Source: Rhodoferax_B ferrireducens_A
Lineage (GTDB): Bacteria; Pseudomonadota; Gammaproteobacteria; Burkholderiales; Burkholderiaceae_C
NCBI RefSeq assembly: GCF_031458075.1
Contig: NZ_JAVDXT010000002.1
Span: 310,001 to 374,000, forward strand
Direction of reading: 5' to 3'
DNA: 64,000 bases
The notes under the pieces were generated by a model that was given only the letters and a program-made list of their open reading frames with translations, ran no database searches and was not told the DNA's origin. This document shows, piece by piece, positions 55,815 through 64,000 of this stretch (position 1 is the stretch's first letter; the number at the start of each line of letters is the position of its first letter). Both the position numbers and the translations under genes were made by a program.

Positions 55815-56798
55815 ATGATGGAAAAAACCCTTTGGCATCCGGTGGCTGCGAGCGCTGATCTGGCGCAGCAGCCGCTGGCCGCCACCTTGCTGGAGCAGCC
55901 GGTGGTGCTGTGGCGCGACGCCGCCGGCACCGCCCACGCCTGGGCCGACCAGTGTCCGCACCGCGGCGCGCGCTTGTCGCTGGGCCGGGTCTGTGGCGAC
56001 CGGCTGGAGTGCCCGTACCACGGCTGGCAGTTTGCGGCCTCGGGCCAGTGCGTGCATGTGCCGGCCTTGCCGGACTTCAGCCCGCCCGCGACCCATGTGG
56101 TGCGCCGCTTTGCGGCCTGCGAGCGCTATGGCCTGGTCTGGGTGCGGCTGCAGGGCAGTGCCGATCCGCACGACCTGGTGCCGTTTGCTGCCGAGGCCGA
56201 TAGCCGCTTGCGCAAGATCATTTGCGGCCCGTTCGACGTGGCGACCAGCGCGCCGCGGCTGGTGGAGAATTTTCTGGACATGGCGCATTTCGCCTTTGTG
56301 CACGAGGGCTGGCTGGGCAGCCGCGGCGCTGCGTCGATCGACGACTACCGGGTCGACAGCACGCCCAATGGCTTTGTCGCCACGCAGTGCAAGGCCTGGC
56401 AGCCGCAGTCCAGCGCGCACGCCACCGCGCCGGCGCAGGTGGAATACAGCTACACGGTGGAGGCGCCGTACGCCGCGGTGCTGACCAAGGTACCCGAGGC
56501 GTCCAGCGTCGCGCTGGCCGACTACCGCGAGGCGATTGGCATGTTCATCTGCCCGGTCGGCCCGGAGCAGAGCCGGGTCTGGTTTAGACTGGCTGGACCC
56601 GATGGGCCGGCGTCTGACGACAAGCTGCGGGCCTTCCAGCAGACCATCTTCGCGCAGGACCAGCCGGTGCTGGAATCGCAAAGCCCCAAGCGCCTGCCGC
56701 TGGACCCGCGGGCCGAGCTGCATACCGCGGCCGACAAGGCCTCTGCCGCCTACCGGCGCTATCTGAAACACCTGGGTATCACTTTTGGAGTCTGCTGA
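55815..56798 (+). CDS. Rieske non-haem iron oxygenase, alpha subunit (NdmA/VanA-like)
   Basis: 327 residues. The Rieske cluster motif is CPHRGARLSLG...ECPYHGWQF (Cys-x-His, about 16 residues, Cys-x2-His, residues 47-70). The mononuclear-iron site is NFLDMAHFAFVH (Asp-x2-His-x4-His). The end FAQDQPVLESQSPKRLP and the helix after it recall N-demethylases NdmA/NdmB of caffeine breakdown, and more distantly VanA. It needs a separate reductase, which is not in the window. It overlaps the deaminase gene by one base (TGATG), so they form one transcription unit. The substrate is unproven; a methylated purine is suggested by the context. Confidence 0.87.
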   Translation: MMEKTLWHPVAASADLAQQPLAATLLEQPVVLWRDAAGTAHAWADQCPHRGARLSLGRVCGDRLECPYHGWQFAASGQCVHVPALPDFSPPATHVVRRFAACERYGLVWVRLQGSADPHDLVPFAAEADSRLRKIICGPFDVATSAPRLVENFLDMAHFAFVHEGWLGSRGAASIDDYRVDSTPNGFVATQCKAWQPQSSAHATAPAQVEYSYTVEAPYAAVLTKVPEASSVALADYREAIGMFICPVGPEQSRVWFRLAGPDGPASDDKLRAFQQTIFAQDQPVLESQSPKRLPLDPRAELHTAADKASAAYRRYLKHLGITFGVC

Positions 56799-57844
56799 TG
56801 ACCACATCCTTTACCGTACCCGCCATCGCTGCCGAGCGCCTGCCCGAGCTGCTGCGCGGCATGCCCAAGGCCGAGCTGCATATCCACATCGAAGGCTCGC
56901 TGGAGCCCGAGCTGATCTTCGCGCTGGCCCAACGCAACCGCGTGGCGATTCCCTACGCCAGCGTCGAAGAGCTGCGCAGCGCCTATGCCTTCAGCAATCT
57001 GCAAAGCTTTCTGGACATCTACTACGCGGGTGCCAGCGTGCTGCTGACCGAGCAAGACTTTTACGATATGGCGCACGCCTATCTTGCGCGGGCTGCTACA
57101 GATAACGTAGCGCATACAGAAATCTTCTTCGACCCGCAGACGCACACCGCGCGCGGCGTGGCCATCGACACGGTCATCAACGGCCTGCACCGCGCCTGCG
57201 TCGATGCGCAAAAGCAGTGGGGGCTGAGCGCGGTGCTGATCCTGTGCTTTCTGCGCCATCTGAGCGAGGAAGACGCGTTTGCCACCTTGGAGCAGGCGCT
57301 GCCGCTGCGCGACAAATTCATCGGTGTGGGCCTGGACTCCAGCGAGCTTGGCCACCCGCCGGAGAAGTTCGCCAAGGTCTTCGCCAAATGCCGCAGCCTG
57401 GGCCTGCGCCTGGTGGCGCATGCGGGCGAGGAGGGGCCGCCCGCCTATATCTGGAGCGCGCTGGATGTGCTCAAGGTCGAGCGCATCGACCACGGCGTGC
57501 AGTCCGTCCACGACGCCTTGCTGATGCAGCGCCTGGCCCAGGACCGCATTCCGTTGACGGTCTGCCCGCTGTCCAACCAGAAGCTGCGCGTGTTCCCCGA
57601 TCTGGCCGACCATAACCTGGGTGCGCTGCTGGACGCCGGCCTGGTGGCCACCGTCAATTCCGACGACCCCGCCTACTTTGGTGGCTACATCAACGAGAAC
57701 TTTACCCAGACCTTTGCCGCCACCGGCCTGACGGCCCAGCACGCCTACCAACTGGCGTACAACAGCTTCGAGGGCAGCTTTATCGAGGCCAGCCAGAAGC
57801 GGGTTTTCCAGGACCGGCTGCAGGAATACTTCGCGCGTTTCTGA
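56798..57844 (+). CDS. add: adenine/adenosine deaminase (ADA superfamily; adenine deaminase more likely)
   Basis: 348 residues. The zinc ligands are in KAELHIHIEGSLEPELIF (His-x-His), VAHAGEEGPP and the Asp pair in VNSDDPAYFGGY. The catalytic Glu is in AGEEGP. The string DPAYFGGYINENF and SSELGHPPEKF follow the pattern of Pseudomonas PA0148-type adenine deaminases rather than classical adenosine deaminases, as I recall them. It yields hypoxanthine, the substrate of XdhAB in the same region. The start ATG 56798 overlaps the Rieske stop. Confidence 0.92.
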   Translation: MTTSFTVPAIAAERLPELLRGMPKAELHIHIEGSLEPELIFALAQRNRVAIPYASVEELRSAYAFSNLQSFLDIYYAGASVLLTEQDFYDMAHAYLARAATDNVAHTEIFFDPQTHTARGVAIDTVINGLHRACVDAQKQWGLSAVLILCFLRHLSEEDAFATLEQALPLRDKFIGVGLDSSELGHPPEKFAKVFAKCRSLGLRLVAHAGEEGPPAYIWSALDVLKVERIDHGVQSVHDALLMQRLAQDRIPLTVCPLSNQKLRVFPDLADHNLGALLDAGLVATVNSDDPAYFGGYINENFTQTFAATGLTAQHAYQLAYNSFEGSFIEASQKRVFQDRLQEYFARF

Positions 57845-57971
57845 CCTTCTGAGAGCGCCTCCGGGCGCCATCTGGCTGCGTTGCTTTACACAGCAGGGTA
57901 TGTTTTTGTCTCGGCCCTCCCGCTACGATGCTTGGCTGCGATTTCGCCCCGCAAAGCACCAAAGGAACGCC

Positions 57972-59663
57972 ATGACGGACCCCGCGTTAGACAAGTCTTC
58001 GCCCGAAGCATCCCATACCCCCAGCCCGCTGCCCGAAGTCAGCCGCCGTCATTTTCTCGGCGGCATGGCCACCGCCGGTGTCAGCGCGTCGCTGGCGGCC
58101 TGCGCAACCGACGGACCCATGGCCGGCGCTGCAGCTGGCAGTGCACTGGACCAGGCCTTGCGCAGGAACGTCAAGACCGTGGTGGTGATCTACGGCGAGA
58201 ACCGCAGTTTCAACAACCTGTTCGCCGACTTCCCCGGTCTGGAAAAGCCGTTGTCTGCACTCAAGCCCGGCGACTTCGCCCAGCGCGACCGCGACGGCAA
58301 GCTGCTGGGCAAGCTGCCGCAGACCTGGGGTGGCGTGGTCCAGACGGCTGCCCAGGTGGTGGAAGGCGTGGCCTACGAGCCCGGTAAGCAGTACCAGACC
58401 GATTTGTCGAATGCACCCTACGCCATGAAAGGCCCGCAAGGTGAAGCCCTGCCGCTGGGCCTGGTGACGCGCGACCTGGTGCATGCCTTCTTCCACAACC
58501 AGATGCAGATCAACGGCGGCAAGAACGACGGCTTTGTGGCCTGGGGCGATGCCGGCGGCATCACCATGGGCTATTACGCCGACACCCGCTACAACCTGCG
58601 CCTATGGGACATCGCGCGCGAGTTCGTGCTGTGCGACAACTTCTTCCAGGGCGCGTTCGGCGGCTCCTTCCTGAACCACCAGTATCTGGTCACCGGCACC
58701 GTGCCGTTCTATCCCGATGTGATGAACTCGCCGGCCCGTACCCAGGTGGCCAAGCTGCAGAGCAGCGACCCCACCGACTACCGACTTGCGCCGGCCGAAG
58801 GCAGCCCGGCCAGTGCCATGGACGGCCCGCCCAAGTTCAGCCCGAATGCGCTGACGCCCGATGGCTATGCCGTCAACACCATGGCGCCGCCGTACTGGCC
58901 CACTTGGTCGCGCGACCCGGCCAATCCCGACTATGCCGCGCCGAACCAGCCGCAGGTGCTGGTGCCGCAGGTGCACCACCATATCGGCGACAAGTTGGAC
59001 CAGAAGGGCGTGGACTGGGCCTGGTACGGCGGCGCCTGGCAGGCCACGCTGGACCAGTTCAAGGACTCGAACGGCATCCCCAAGATCCCGAACTTCCAGT
59101 ACCACCACCAGCCGTTGAATTACTTCAAGAATCTGGGCCCGGAAAATCCCACGGCGCGCAGCAAGCGCCTGCGCGACGGCGGCCTGGGCGACGAGACGCG
59201 CACCAACCGCTTCTTTGCCGACATCGAAGCCGGCAAGCTGCCGCCCGTGACTTTCTACAAACCCCAGGGCAATCTGAACATGCACGCCGGCTATGCCGAT
59301 GTGACCAGTGGCGACCGGCATATCGCCCACGCCATCAAGCTGCTGGGCGCCAGTCCGCAGTGGGAGAACATGGTGGTGGTCGTCACCGTCGATGAAAACG
59401 GCGGTTGGTGGGACCACGTGGCGCCGCCCAAGGGCGACCGCTGGGGACCGGGCACGCGCTTGCCGGCGCTGGTGATTTCACCGTTTGCGCGCAAGGGTAC
59501 GGTAGACCACACGATTTACGACACCGGCTCCATCCTGCGCCTGATCACCCGTGTGTTCGGCCTGGAAAAGCTCGACGGCCTGAAGCAGCGCGACGACGCG
59601 ATGCAGGCCCGCGGCCAGCAACCCATGGGCGATATGACCAATGCGCTGAAATTTACCGCCTGA
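57972..59663 (+). CDS. Tat-exported phosphoesterase (phospholipase C / acid phosphatase AcpA family)
   Basis: 563 residues from ATG 57972, preceded by AAAGGAA. The N terminus carries a twin-arginine motif (SRRHFLGGMA, residues 24-33) and a possible lipobox (SLAAC) afterwards. The catalytic domain of the PF04185 family has VVVIYGENRSFNNLF, FGGSFLNHQYLVTGT and VVTVDENGGWWDHVAPP with metal-binding Asp/His. Such enzymes hydrolyse phosphate esters or phospholipids in the periplasm. No pho-box is obvious in the 127-base gap 57845-57971, which contains a GCGCC/GGCGC hairpin. Confidence 0.9.
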   Translation: MTDPALDKSSPEASHTPSPLPEVSRRHFLGGMATAGVSASLAACATDGPMAGAAAGSALDQALRRNVKTVVVIYGENRSFNNLFADFPGLEKPLSALKPGDFAQRDRDGKLLGKLPQTWGGVVQTAAQVVEGVAYEPGKQYQTDLSNAPYAMKGPQGEALPLGLVTRDLVHAFFHNQMQINGGKNDGFVAWGDAGGITMGYYADTRYNLRLWDIAREFVLCDNFFQGAFGGSFLNHQYLVTGTVPFYPDVMNSPARTQVAKLQSSDPTDYRLAPAEGSPASAMDGPPKFSPNALTPDGYAVNTMAPPYWPTWSRDPANPDYAAPNQPQVLVPQVHHHIGDKLDQKGVDWAWYGGAWQATLDQFKDSNGIPKIPNFQYHHQPLNYFKNLGPENPTARSKRLRDGGLGDETRTNRFFADIEAGKLPPVTFYKPQGNLNMHAGYADVTSGDRHIAHAIKLLGASPQWENMVVVVTVDENGGWWDHVAPPKGDRWGPGTRLPALVISPFARKGTVDHTIYDTGSILRLITRVFGLEKLDGLKQRDDAMQARGQQPMGDMTNALKFTA

Positions 59664-59703
59664 GCCTGCATGCTCCATGCCGGCTGCTGTGTAGCATGGC
59701 GGC

Positions 59704-60537
59704 ATGACTACCCGTTTGCTCACCCTGAACCTGGTCGGCGCTGGCCGCGTGGCCCAAACCCTGGCGCGCCTGTGGCAGCAGGCCGGCAGCTTTGCCGTGC
59801 AAGACGTGCTGACCACCTCGCTGGCCAGCGCCCAGGCGGCGTGTGCGTCCATAACTGCGGGCCAGGCCGTAGCCTCTTTGCAGACCATGCGCCCGGCCGA
59901 TGTGTGGATGCTGGCGGTGCCGGACGCGCAGCTGCCGCAGGTAGCGCAGGCCCTGGCCCAGGTCGTGCCACCGGCGTCTGTGGCTTTCCATTGCAGTGGC
60001 GCCTTGGGCAGCGCCACGCTGGCTCCCTTGGCCGATCTGGGTTGGCGCACCGCCAGCGCGCACTGCATTCTGAGTTTTGCCACGGTGGACGCAGCCGTGG
60101 CCCAGTTCCCCGGCACGGCTTGCGCGCTAGAGGGCGAGCCCGGCGCCTGCGCGCAGCTGCACAGCGCGCTCAGTGCCATCGGTGGGCAGTGCTTTGGCGT
60201 GGCCAGCGAGCACAAGCTGCTGTACCACGCCGCCGCGGTGTTCGCCACCAACTTTCTGCCGGTGCTGCAAAGCGTGGCCGAAGATGCCTGGCGCAGCAGC
60301 GGCGTGCCAGCTGCGCTGATCCCCGGCCTGCGCGCCACGCTGCTGGCCAATGCGGCGGCCAATATCACCCGGCTGGGGCCGGTAGCGGCGCTGACGGGCC
60401 CGGCGGCGCGCGGCGATACCGCGGCCATCGCCCGCCAGGCCCAGGCGGTGAAGGCCTGGGACGCACAAGCGGGTGCGGCCTACGAAGTCTTGAGTGGTTT
60501 GGCGTTGCGCCTGGCGGCCCAGCGCGGGGCGGGTTAA
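59704..60537 (+). CDS. Rossmann-like/DUF2520 domain protein
   Basis: 277 residues. The N-terminal Rossmann fold has LNLVGAGRVAQTLARLW (Gly-x-Gly-x-x dinucleotide loop), and VAFHCSGALGSATLAPL after it. The C-terminal helical DUF2520 domain has HKLLYHAAAVFATNFLPVL. The pair resembles ketopantoate-reductase-like or pyrroline-carboxylate-reductase-like dehydrogenases. The family's substrate is not established. Monocistronic; the stop is seven bases from the convergent hypothetical. Confidence 0.85.
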   Translation: MTTRLLTLNLVGAGRVAQTLARLWQQAGSFAVQDVLTTSLASAQAACASITAGQAVASLQTMRPADVWMLAVPDAQLPQVAQALAQVVPPASVAFHCSGALGSATLAPLADLGWRTASAHCILSFATVDAAVAQFPGTACALEGEPGACAQLHSALSAIGGQCFGVASEHKLLYHAAAVFATNFLPVLQSVAEDAWRSSGVPAALIPGLRATLLANAAANITRLGPVAALTGPAARGDTAAIARQAQAVKAWDAQAGAAYEVLSGLALRLAAQRGAG

Positions 60538-60544
60538 GCAGCTA

Positions 60545-60889
60545 TTAGTTGCGCAGCTGCAGACGGAATTCGGTCAGTGGCACGCTGACTTTCTCGTGGG
60601 GAATCACCCCGTCTACATTCTGCATGCCGACGAAGAGATTGCCTTTGCTGATCTGCACATGGGTGACCGTGTGGTTATTGCCCTTGTACTGCACGGTAGC
60701 ACCTCGTTTGTAGATGGCCATCCAGATGCAACGCACCGGCGGCTCGGTGTCGGACTGGGGTGCAGGCACTGTTGCTGGCACCGATGCTGCGACCGGAGTC
60801 GGAGCCGCGGCAGTTGCCGGTGCCGGTGCTGGCGCAGCAGTCGCAGCACTGGCCGGCGCATCAAACAGGTCGTCAAAATCGTCACTCAA
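60545..60889 (-). CDS. hypothetical protein, Ala/Pro-rich N terminus
   Basis: 114 residues from TTG 60889, supported by GGAAAG eight bases before. The N terminus is acidic (MSDDFDDLFDAP) and is followed by a low-complexity Ala/Pro/Thr/Val stretch to about residue 48. The C-terminal ~65 residues (CIWMAIYKRGATVQYKGNNH and HVQISKGNLFVGMQNV) look like a small beta barrel. Function unknown. Intergenic 60890-61087 holds nothing I recognise. Confidence 0.65.
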   Translation of the reverse strand: MSDDFDDLFDAPASAATAAPAPAPATAAAPTPVAASVPATVPAPQSDTEPPVRCIWMAIYKRGATVQYKGNNHTVTHVQISKGNLFVGMQNVDGVIPHEKVSVPLTEFRLQLRN

Positions 60890-61087
60890 CGGCGGCTTTC
60901 CAGTGGGATGGATAGGCTAAGGCCAGCATCCATCAATACGGGGGAAGAAGTGAAAGAACAAGCATTCTGCGATGTGCAGTCATCCAGCGGAACGCGTAAG
61001 CAATTGTATTCGTCGGCGCGCCCGCCACCTGTGGTTTTGCTGCGATACCCCTGCGATCCGTGCTTCCGTGGAACAATCCACACTACC

Positions 61088-61702
61088 ATGAGCCATACCG
61101 CCTACCTGCTGCCCGTTGTTGCCGTCTTTGGACTGTGGCTGACCCCACCGGCGCAGGCCCAGTTGCCCGCGCGCGACCTGACGGTTGAGCTGCGGCAGAT
61201 CGACGATGGCGGCGGATATACCGCCAGTACCCAGCCCAGCACCGCCCCCGTGGCGCCGCAGCAGGTGCAGGTGCGCAATGGCGAGGCTGCCACTCTCAGC
61301 ATGGGCCAGAACATGCCGATCCGCTGGGTCCAATCGGTGGGCGGGCAGAGCCGCCAGCGCAGCTCGGGTACGGGCTCGGCATCCAGCAGTGGTGGCGGTG
61401 TCGGCTACGGCATGGTCTGGATGCAGTCCGGCCAGAGCCTGCGCGTGCAGCCACGCTGGCCCGGCGGCAAACAGGCGGTGGCGGTGCAGATCGATCTGCA
61501 GGCTGCCAGCGTCGCCGCCCCCACGGGCAATGCCGAGCTGCCCAGCCAGGAGCGCAGCCAGTTCAGCACCACCGTCAGTGCACCGCTGGGCCAGTGGGTC
61601 ACGGTGGCGGCCAGCGGCAGCCAGCCGGCGGCAGGCAGCTATAGCAGCGAGGCCGCGGTAGACAGCCGGCGGCTGGTGCAGATACGGGTGTCGGCACGCT
61701 AA
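61088..61702 (+). CDS. hypothetical secreted protein
   Basis: 204 residues from ATG 61088; the longer frame to 60494 is a shadow. A signal peptide (AYLLPVVAVFGLWLTPPAQAQ) directs it to the periplasm. The mature part is Gln/Ser-rich with predicted beta strands (LTVELRQIDDGG, ATLSMGQNMPIRWVQS, FSTTVSAPLGQWVTVAAS), a style seen in short N-terminal domains of secretins and pilus-associated proteins. No family is identified. It is followed immediately by repeat R8 in the same orientation. Confidence 0.7.
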   Translation: MSHTAYLLPVVAVFGLWLTPPAQAQLPARDLTVELRQIDDGGGYTASTQPSTAPVAPQQVQVRNGEAATLSMGQNMPIRWVQSVGGQSRQRSSGTGSASSSGGGVGYGMVWMQSGQSLRVQPRWPGGKQAVAVQIDLQAASVAAPTGNAELPSQERSQFSTTVSAPLGQWVTVAASGSQPAAGSYSSEAAVDSRRLVQIRVSAR

Positions 61703-61710
61703 AGGTTTTT

Positions 61711-61766
61711 GCTATCTATTTGGTAGCTTGTGCCGCAGGTGAAATAAGCGCCAGAGCCACTTTTTC
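61711..61766 (+). repeat. dispersed palindromic repeat, copy R8
   Basis: GCTATCTATTTGGTAGC, TTGTGCCGCAGGTGAAATAAG, CGCCAGAGCC and ACTTTTTCT in the sense orientation of the preceding gene, eight bases after its stop. It ends in a T run, so it may serve as terminator. Confidence 0.7.
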
Positions 61767-61783
61767 TATAAAACTGCCTGGCT

Positions 61784-62854
61784 TCAAGCCGCCAGTACCG
61801 CGCGGCGCAGCCGCCCCGGTGCCACGCCGTACAGCTGCTGGAAATGCCGGATGAAATGCGAGGCGTCGGCAAAGCCGCATTCATAGGCAATCGCACTGAC
61901 GGGCGAGTCGGATGTGGTCAGCAGCCAGCGGCCGTATTTGAGGCGTGAGTTGCGGTAGAACTCGGACGGCGACGCACCGGTCTCGGCCATGAAAACCCGC
62001 TCCAACTGGCGGCTGCTGGTCTCCACCAGGCGGGCGATCACCGCGATCTCCAGCGGCGTGGTGATGTTCTTTTCCATCAGCATGATGGCCTGGCGCAGCT
62101 TGTCGTTCTCCGTTGACGCATAGCCCAGCGCATGCCGGCGAGTGACATGCGTGGACGAGCGCTGCGACACCGTCATCTGGTGCACTACCTTGGCCGCGCG
62201 GTCCGGGCCGCAGTGGCGGCGGATCAGCTCGGTGGCCAGCTCGATGATGGAGATGCCGCCGGCGCAGGTAATGCGGTCGCCGTCGAACAGGTAGTCGGCA
62301 TTCGTCGCAAACGCCTGGGTCGGGAACATCTTTTTCCAGTCGTTCACATGGAAGGGGTGCACGCAGGCCACCTTGCCCTGCAGCAGCCCGGCCTGGGCCA
62401 GCGCGAAGCTGCCGGTGCAGATGCCAACCAGCGGCGTGCCGGCTGCAGCCACTTCTTGCAGAAAGCTGGTGTAGCGCCGGTCGACTTTGTCCATAAAGGG
62501 CAGCAGCCCGCCGATCACCGCCACGTAGTCGAACTGGTGCTGGCTCGATAGCGACTGCTGCACAGGAATTTCCACGCCGCAGCTGGCCTGGATAGGCTGG
62601 TCGGGCACGCCCAGCACCGTCCAGGTGCAGCGTACCTGCCGGCTCTGGTCGCCTATGTCGGCTGCGTGCCGCAGCGCATCGCACAGGCCGGCCAGCGACA
62701 GCAGAGGAAAGCGCGGCCAGAGCAGGATGCCGATGCGCAGCTCCACGCCCGATGGGTTCAGCGGCGGACGTTCCTTCGAGGCGTCCAGCAGGCCGACCAG
62801 TTCGTTCGCGCCTTGCTTGGCCAGGGGCTTAGGGGTTTTTACCGTATGTCGCAT
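61784..62854 (-). CDS. GlxA-type transcriptional regulator (DJ-1/PfpI + AraC domains)
   Basis: 356 residues. An N-terminal amidase-like domain of the DJ-1/PfpI fold (RIGILLWPRFPLLSLAGLCDAL, then GICTGSFALAQAGLL at the nucleophile elbow with Cys) is joined to a C-terminal AraC HTH pair (PLEIAVIARLVETSSRQLERVF and SPVSAIAYECGFADASHFIRHF). Relatives such as ArgR, CdhR and GbdR of Pseudomonas sense arginine, carnitine or glycine betaine. It is divergent from an amino-acid-type ABC importer, which is its likely target. Confidence 0.92.
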   Translation of the reverse strand: MRHTVKTPKPLAKQGANELVGLLDASKERPPLNPSGVELRIGILLWPRFPLLSLAGLCDALRHAADIGDQSRQVRCTWTVLGVPDQPIQASCGVEIPVQQSLSSQHQFDYVAVIGGLLPFMDKVDRRYTSFLQEVAAAGTPLVGICTGSFALAQAGLLQGKVACVHPFHVNDWKKMFPTQAFATNADYLFDGDRITCAGGISIIELATELIRRHCGPDRAAKVVHQMTVSQRSSTHVTRRHALGYASTENDKLRQAIMLMEKNITTPLEIAVIARLVETSSRQLERVFMAETGASPSEFYRNSRLKYGRWLLTTSDSPVSAIAYECGFADASHFIRHFQQLYGVAPGRLRRAVLAA

Positions 62855-62976
62855 ACGTTCAATTTACAGGCAAGCGCTTCCTATGCCAAGTGGGGGGTGA
62901 TTTTGAACAATGGCTTCACGCAAATGCCAGGCAAATGCGCAAGCCCCAACCCCTTTCATCCTTTGCAGGAATCACC

Positions 62977-63843
62977 ATGAAACCACTCTTTATTACCCGG
63001 CTGTTGTGCACCTTGCTCGGCGCTTTCGCGCTGCTGCCCGCCGTGCAGGCGCAAACCCCTTCCACCATAGACAAAGGCAATTTGACCATCGCCTTCACCG
63101 GCGACATGCCTGGCACCGGCTACCAGGACGGGCTGATGGTCGGCTACGACGGCGAGATCCTGCAGCGCATCGCCGATGCGGTAAAGCTCAAGGTGAAGCC
63201 GGCACTGATGGAGTGGTCGGGCACCATCGCCTCGGTGCAGGCCAAGCGCGTGGACGTGATGGCCGGCACCATGGGCTGGACAGAGCAGCGCTCAAAAATC
63301 ATGACGCTGAGCGACCCGATCCATTACTTCAAGAACGGCATCACCCAGTCGAACAAGACCAACTGGTCGCACCTGAAGGACCTGGAAGGCAAGAAGGTCG
63401 GCACGATCACCGGCTTCTCCTTCATCCCCGAGCTGCGCAAGATTGCCGGTCTGCAATTGACCATGTACGACACCTCGGACGCTGCCGTGCGCGATCTGCT
63501 GGCCGGCCGCATCGACGCGGTGATTGGCGACCCACCGGTCATGCAGTACGCCATCTCGCGCAATCCGCAGTGGAACGTGCGCTTCAACGCCTTCGTCGAT
63601 GCGAACCCCGATTTCCCGCTGCTGACCGGTCTGGGCCAGGTGGTGTTTGGTTTGAACAAGGACAACCCGGAACTGGCCCAGGCGGTGAATACTGAAATCG
63701 CCAAGCTCTGGCAGGGCTGCGAGCTGAAGAAGATCGGCAGCAAGTACGGCCTGGTGCAAGACGTGTGGTACGTGCCCGCCGGCCAGAACTTCCGCGCCGG
63801 TGTCGACCGCCCGGCCGATTGGAAATTGCCTTCCTGCAAGTAA
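62977..63843 (+). CDS. periplasmic amino-acid/amine-binding protein (SBP family 3)
   Basis: 288 residues from ATG 62977. A signal peptide (LLCTLLGAFALLPAVQAQ) is followed by the family-3 binding fold: LTIAFTGDMPGTGYQDGLMVG, YDGEILQRIADAVKLKVKP, VDVMAGTMGWTEQRSKIMTLS and LEGKKVGTITGFSFIPELRK. It would bind an amino acid or quaternary amine for the ABC importer whose ATPase follows. It is the first gene of a new operon, divergent from the GlxA-type regulator across 122 bases that must hold both promoters. Confidence 0.9.
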   Translation: MKPLFITRLLCTLLGAFALLPAVQAQTPSTIDKGNLTIAFTGDMPGTGYQDGLMVGYDGEILQRIADAVKLKVKPALMEWSGTIASVQAKRVDVMAGTMGWTEQRSKIMTLSDPIHYFKNGITQSNKTNWSHLKDLEGKKVGTITGFSFIPELRKIAGLQLTMYDTSDAAVRDLLAGRIDAVIGDPPVMQYAISRNPQWNVRFNAFVDANPDFPLLTGLGQVVFGLNKDNPELAQAVNTEIAKLWQGCELKKIGSKYGLVQDVWYVPAGQNFRAGVDRPADWKLPSCK

Positions 63844-63873
63844 TCCACTGACCATTTGCCCACCCACGCTGCC

Positions 63874-64000
63874 ATGAACAACCCACTGTTGCAGGTCCAC
63901 GGCCTGAAGAAAAGTTACGGCCAGACCGAGGTGCTGAAAGGCATTTCCTTTGATCTGGCCAAAGGCGAAACCCTGTCGCTGATCGGGCCTAGCGGGTCGG
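63874..64000 (+). CDS. amino-acid ABC transporter ATP-binding protein (N-terminal fragment, cut by window end)
   Basis: The first 42 residues are visible: LLQVHGLKKSYGQTEVLKGI, LIGPSGS at the very end, the beginning of Walker A. The context (binding protein of family 3 just upstream, 30-base gap) and the sequence match polar amino-acid importer ATPases (GlnQ/HisP type). The permease genes are expected beyond the window. Confidence 0.88.
   Translation, partial: MNNPLLQVHGLKKSYGQTEVLKGISFDLAKGETLSLIGPSGS

Noticed and set aside
57088..57122. possible repeat copy in the deaminase gene (GCTACAGATAACGTAGC)
   Set aside because: Only the first hairpin resembles the family and the second half is missing, so it may be chance.
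59845..59885. possible repeat copy in the DUF2520 gene
   Set aside because: Order of motifs is not kept; too weak to count.

Overview
The window is high-GC DNA from a betaproteobacterium, most likely of the family Comamonadaceae (Rhodoferax/Acidovorax/Polaromonas relatives). The evidence is protein-level resemblance of the housekeeping genes, a RegB/RegA pair with a cyoABCD operon, the proteasome-like Anbu/BPH peptidase, and a short palindromic repeat that I associate with this family. No rRNA, CRISPR array, transposase, integrase or prophage module is visible. One tRNA (Lys, CTT) is present.

Layout. 1-2.6 kb: the end of a chemoreceptor gene, a LysE exporter and a membrane diguanylate cyclase. 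2.7-11.2 kb: a glucoside uptake operon (GH1 beta-glucosidase, binding protein, two permeases, ATPase), divergent from a PAS histidine kinase and a NarL-type regulator. 11.3-14.1 kb: four unrelated small genes of lower GC, all on the minus strand and separated by attC-like sites. This is an integron cassette array without an integrase. 14.5-15.0 kb: a ~480 bp inverted-repeat element. 15.2-20.5 kb: a MacAB-type exporter, a truncated lipoprotein gene and a secreted serine protease. 20.7-26.7 kb: uppP, a HAD phosphatase, an alpha/beta hydrolase, an Anbu/BPH peptidase and mutS. 26.8-33.6 kb: cyoABCD-SURF1-regB-regA, read as one seven-gene operon on the minus strand, with a divergent MFS gene. 35.2-39.0 kb: tRNA-Lys, then a sugar-kinase/nudB/ybhP-like/clsB operon. 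39-46 kb: a chemoreceptor, a DMT exporter, an AraC regulator and two diguanylate cyclases. 46-57.8 kb: purine import and breakdown (xdhAB, LysR, nucleoside-type ABC transporter with BMP lipoprotein, an NdmA-like Rieske oxygenase, adenine/adenosine deaminase). 57.9-64 kb: a Tat-exported phosphoesterase, a Rossmann/DUF2520 protein, two hypotheticals, a GlxA-type regulator and the start of an amino-acid ABC transporter.

Two things stand out. First, a ~55 bp palindromic repeat (GCTAY-N7-TAGCTGCTGGCGC, then a second hairpin and often a T tract) occurs at least thirteen times. Every copy that can be assigned to a gene lies in the sense orientation of that gene: directly behind the stop codon, supplying the stop codon, or in frame inside the gene (mutS, xdhA, xdhB, clsB, macA-like). 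In three of the in-frame copies the reading frame would meet the repeat's TAG, and in all three it has become GAG. Second, the 11.3-14.1 kb block is a cassette array with recognisable attC sites, one having the long stem and extrahelical base expected of such sites, and carries genes of unknown function.

Functional links. The cyo operon encodes its own redox-sensing RegBA pair and a SURF1 assembly factor. The purine locus could take up nucleosides or bases, demethylate a methylated purine by the Rieske enzyme (inference), deaminate adenine to hypoxanthine and oxidise it to urate. XdhC is not in the window. Signalling genes (two chemoreceptors, three GGDEF proteins, two two-component systems) are plentiful, which suggests a motile environmental heterotroph.
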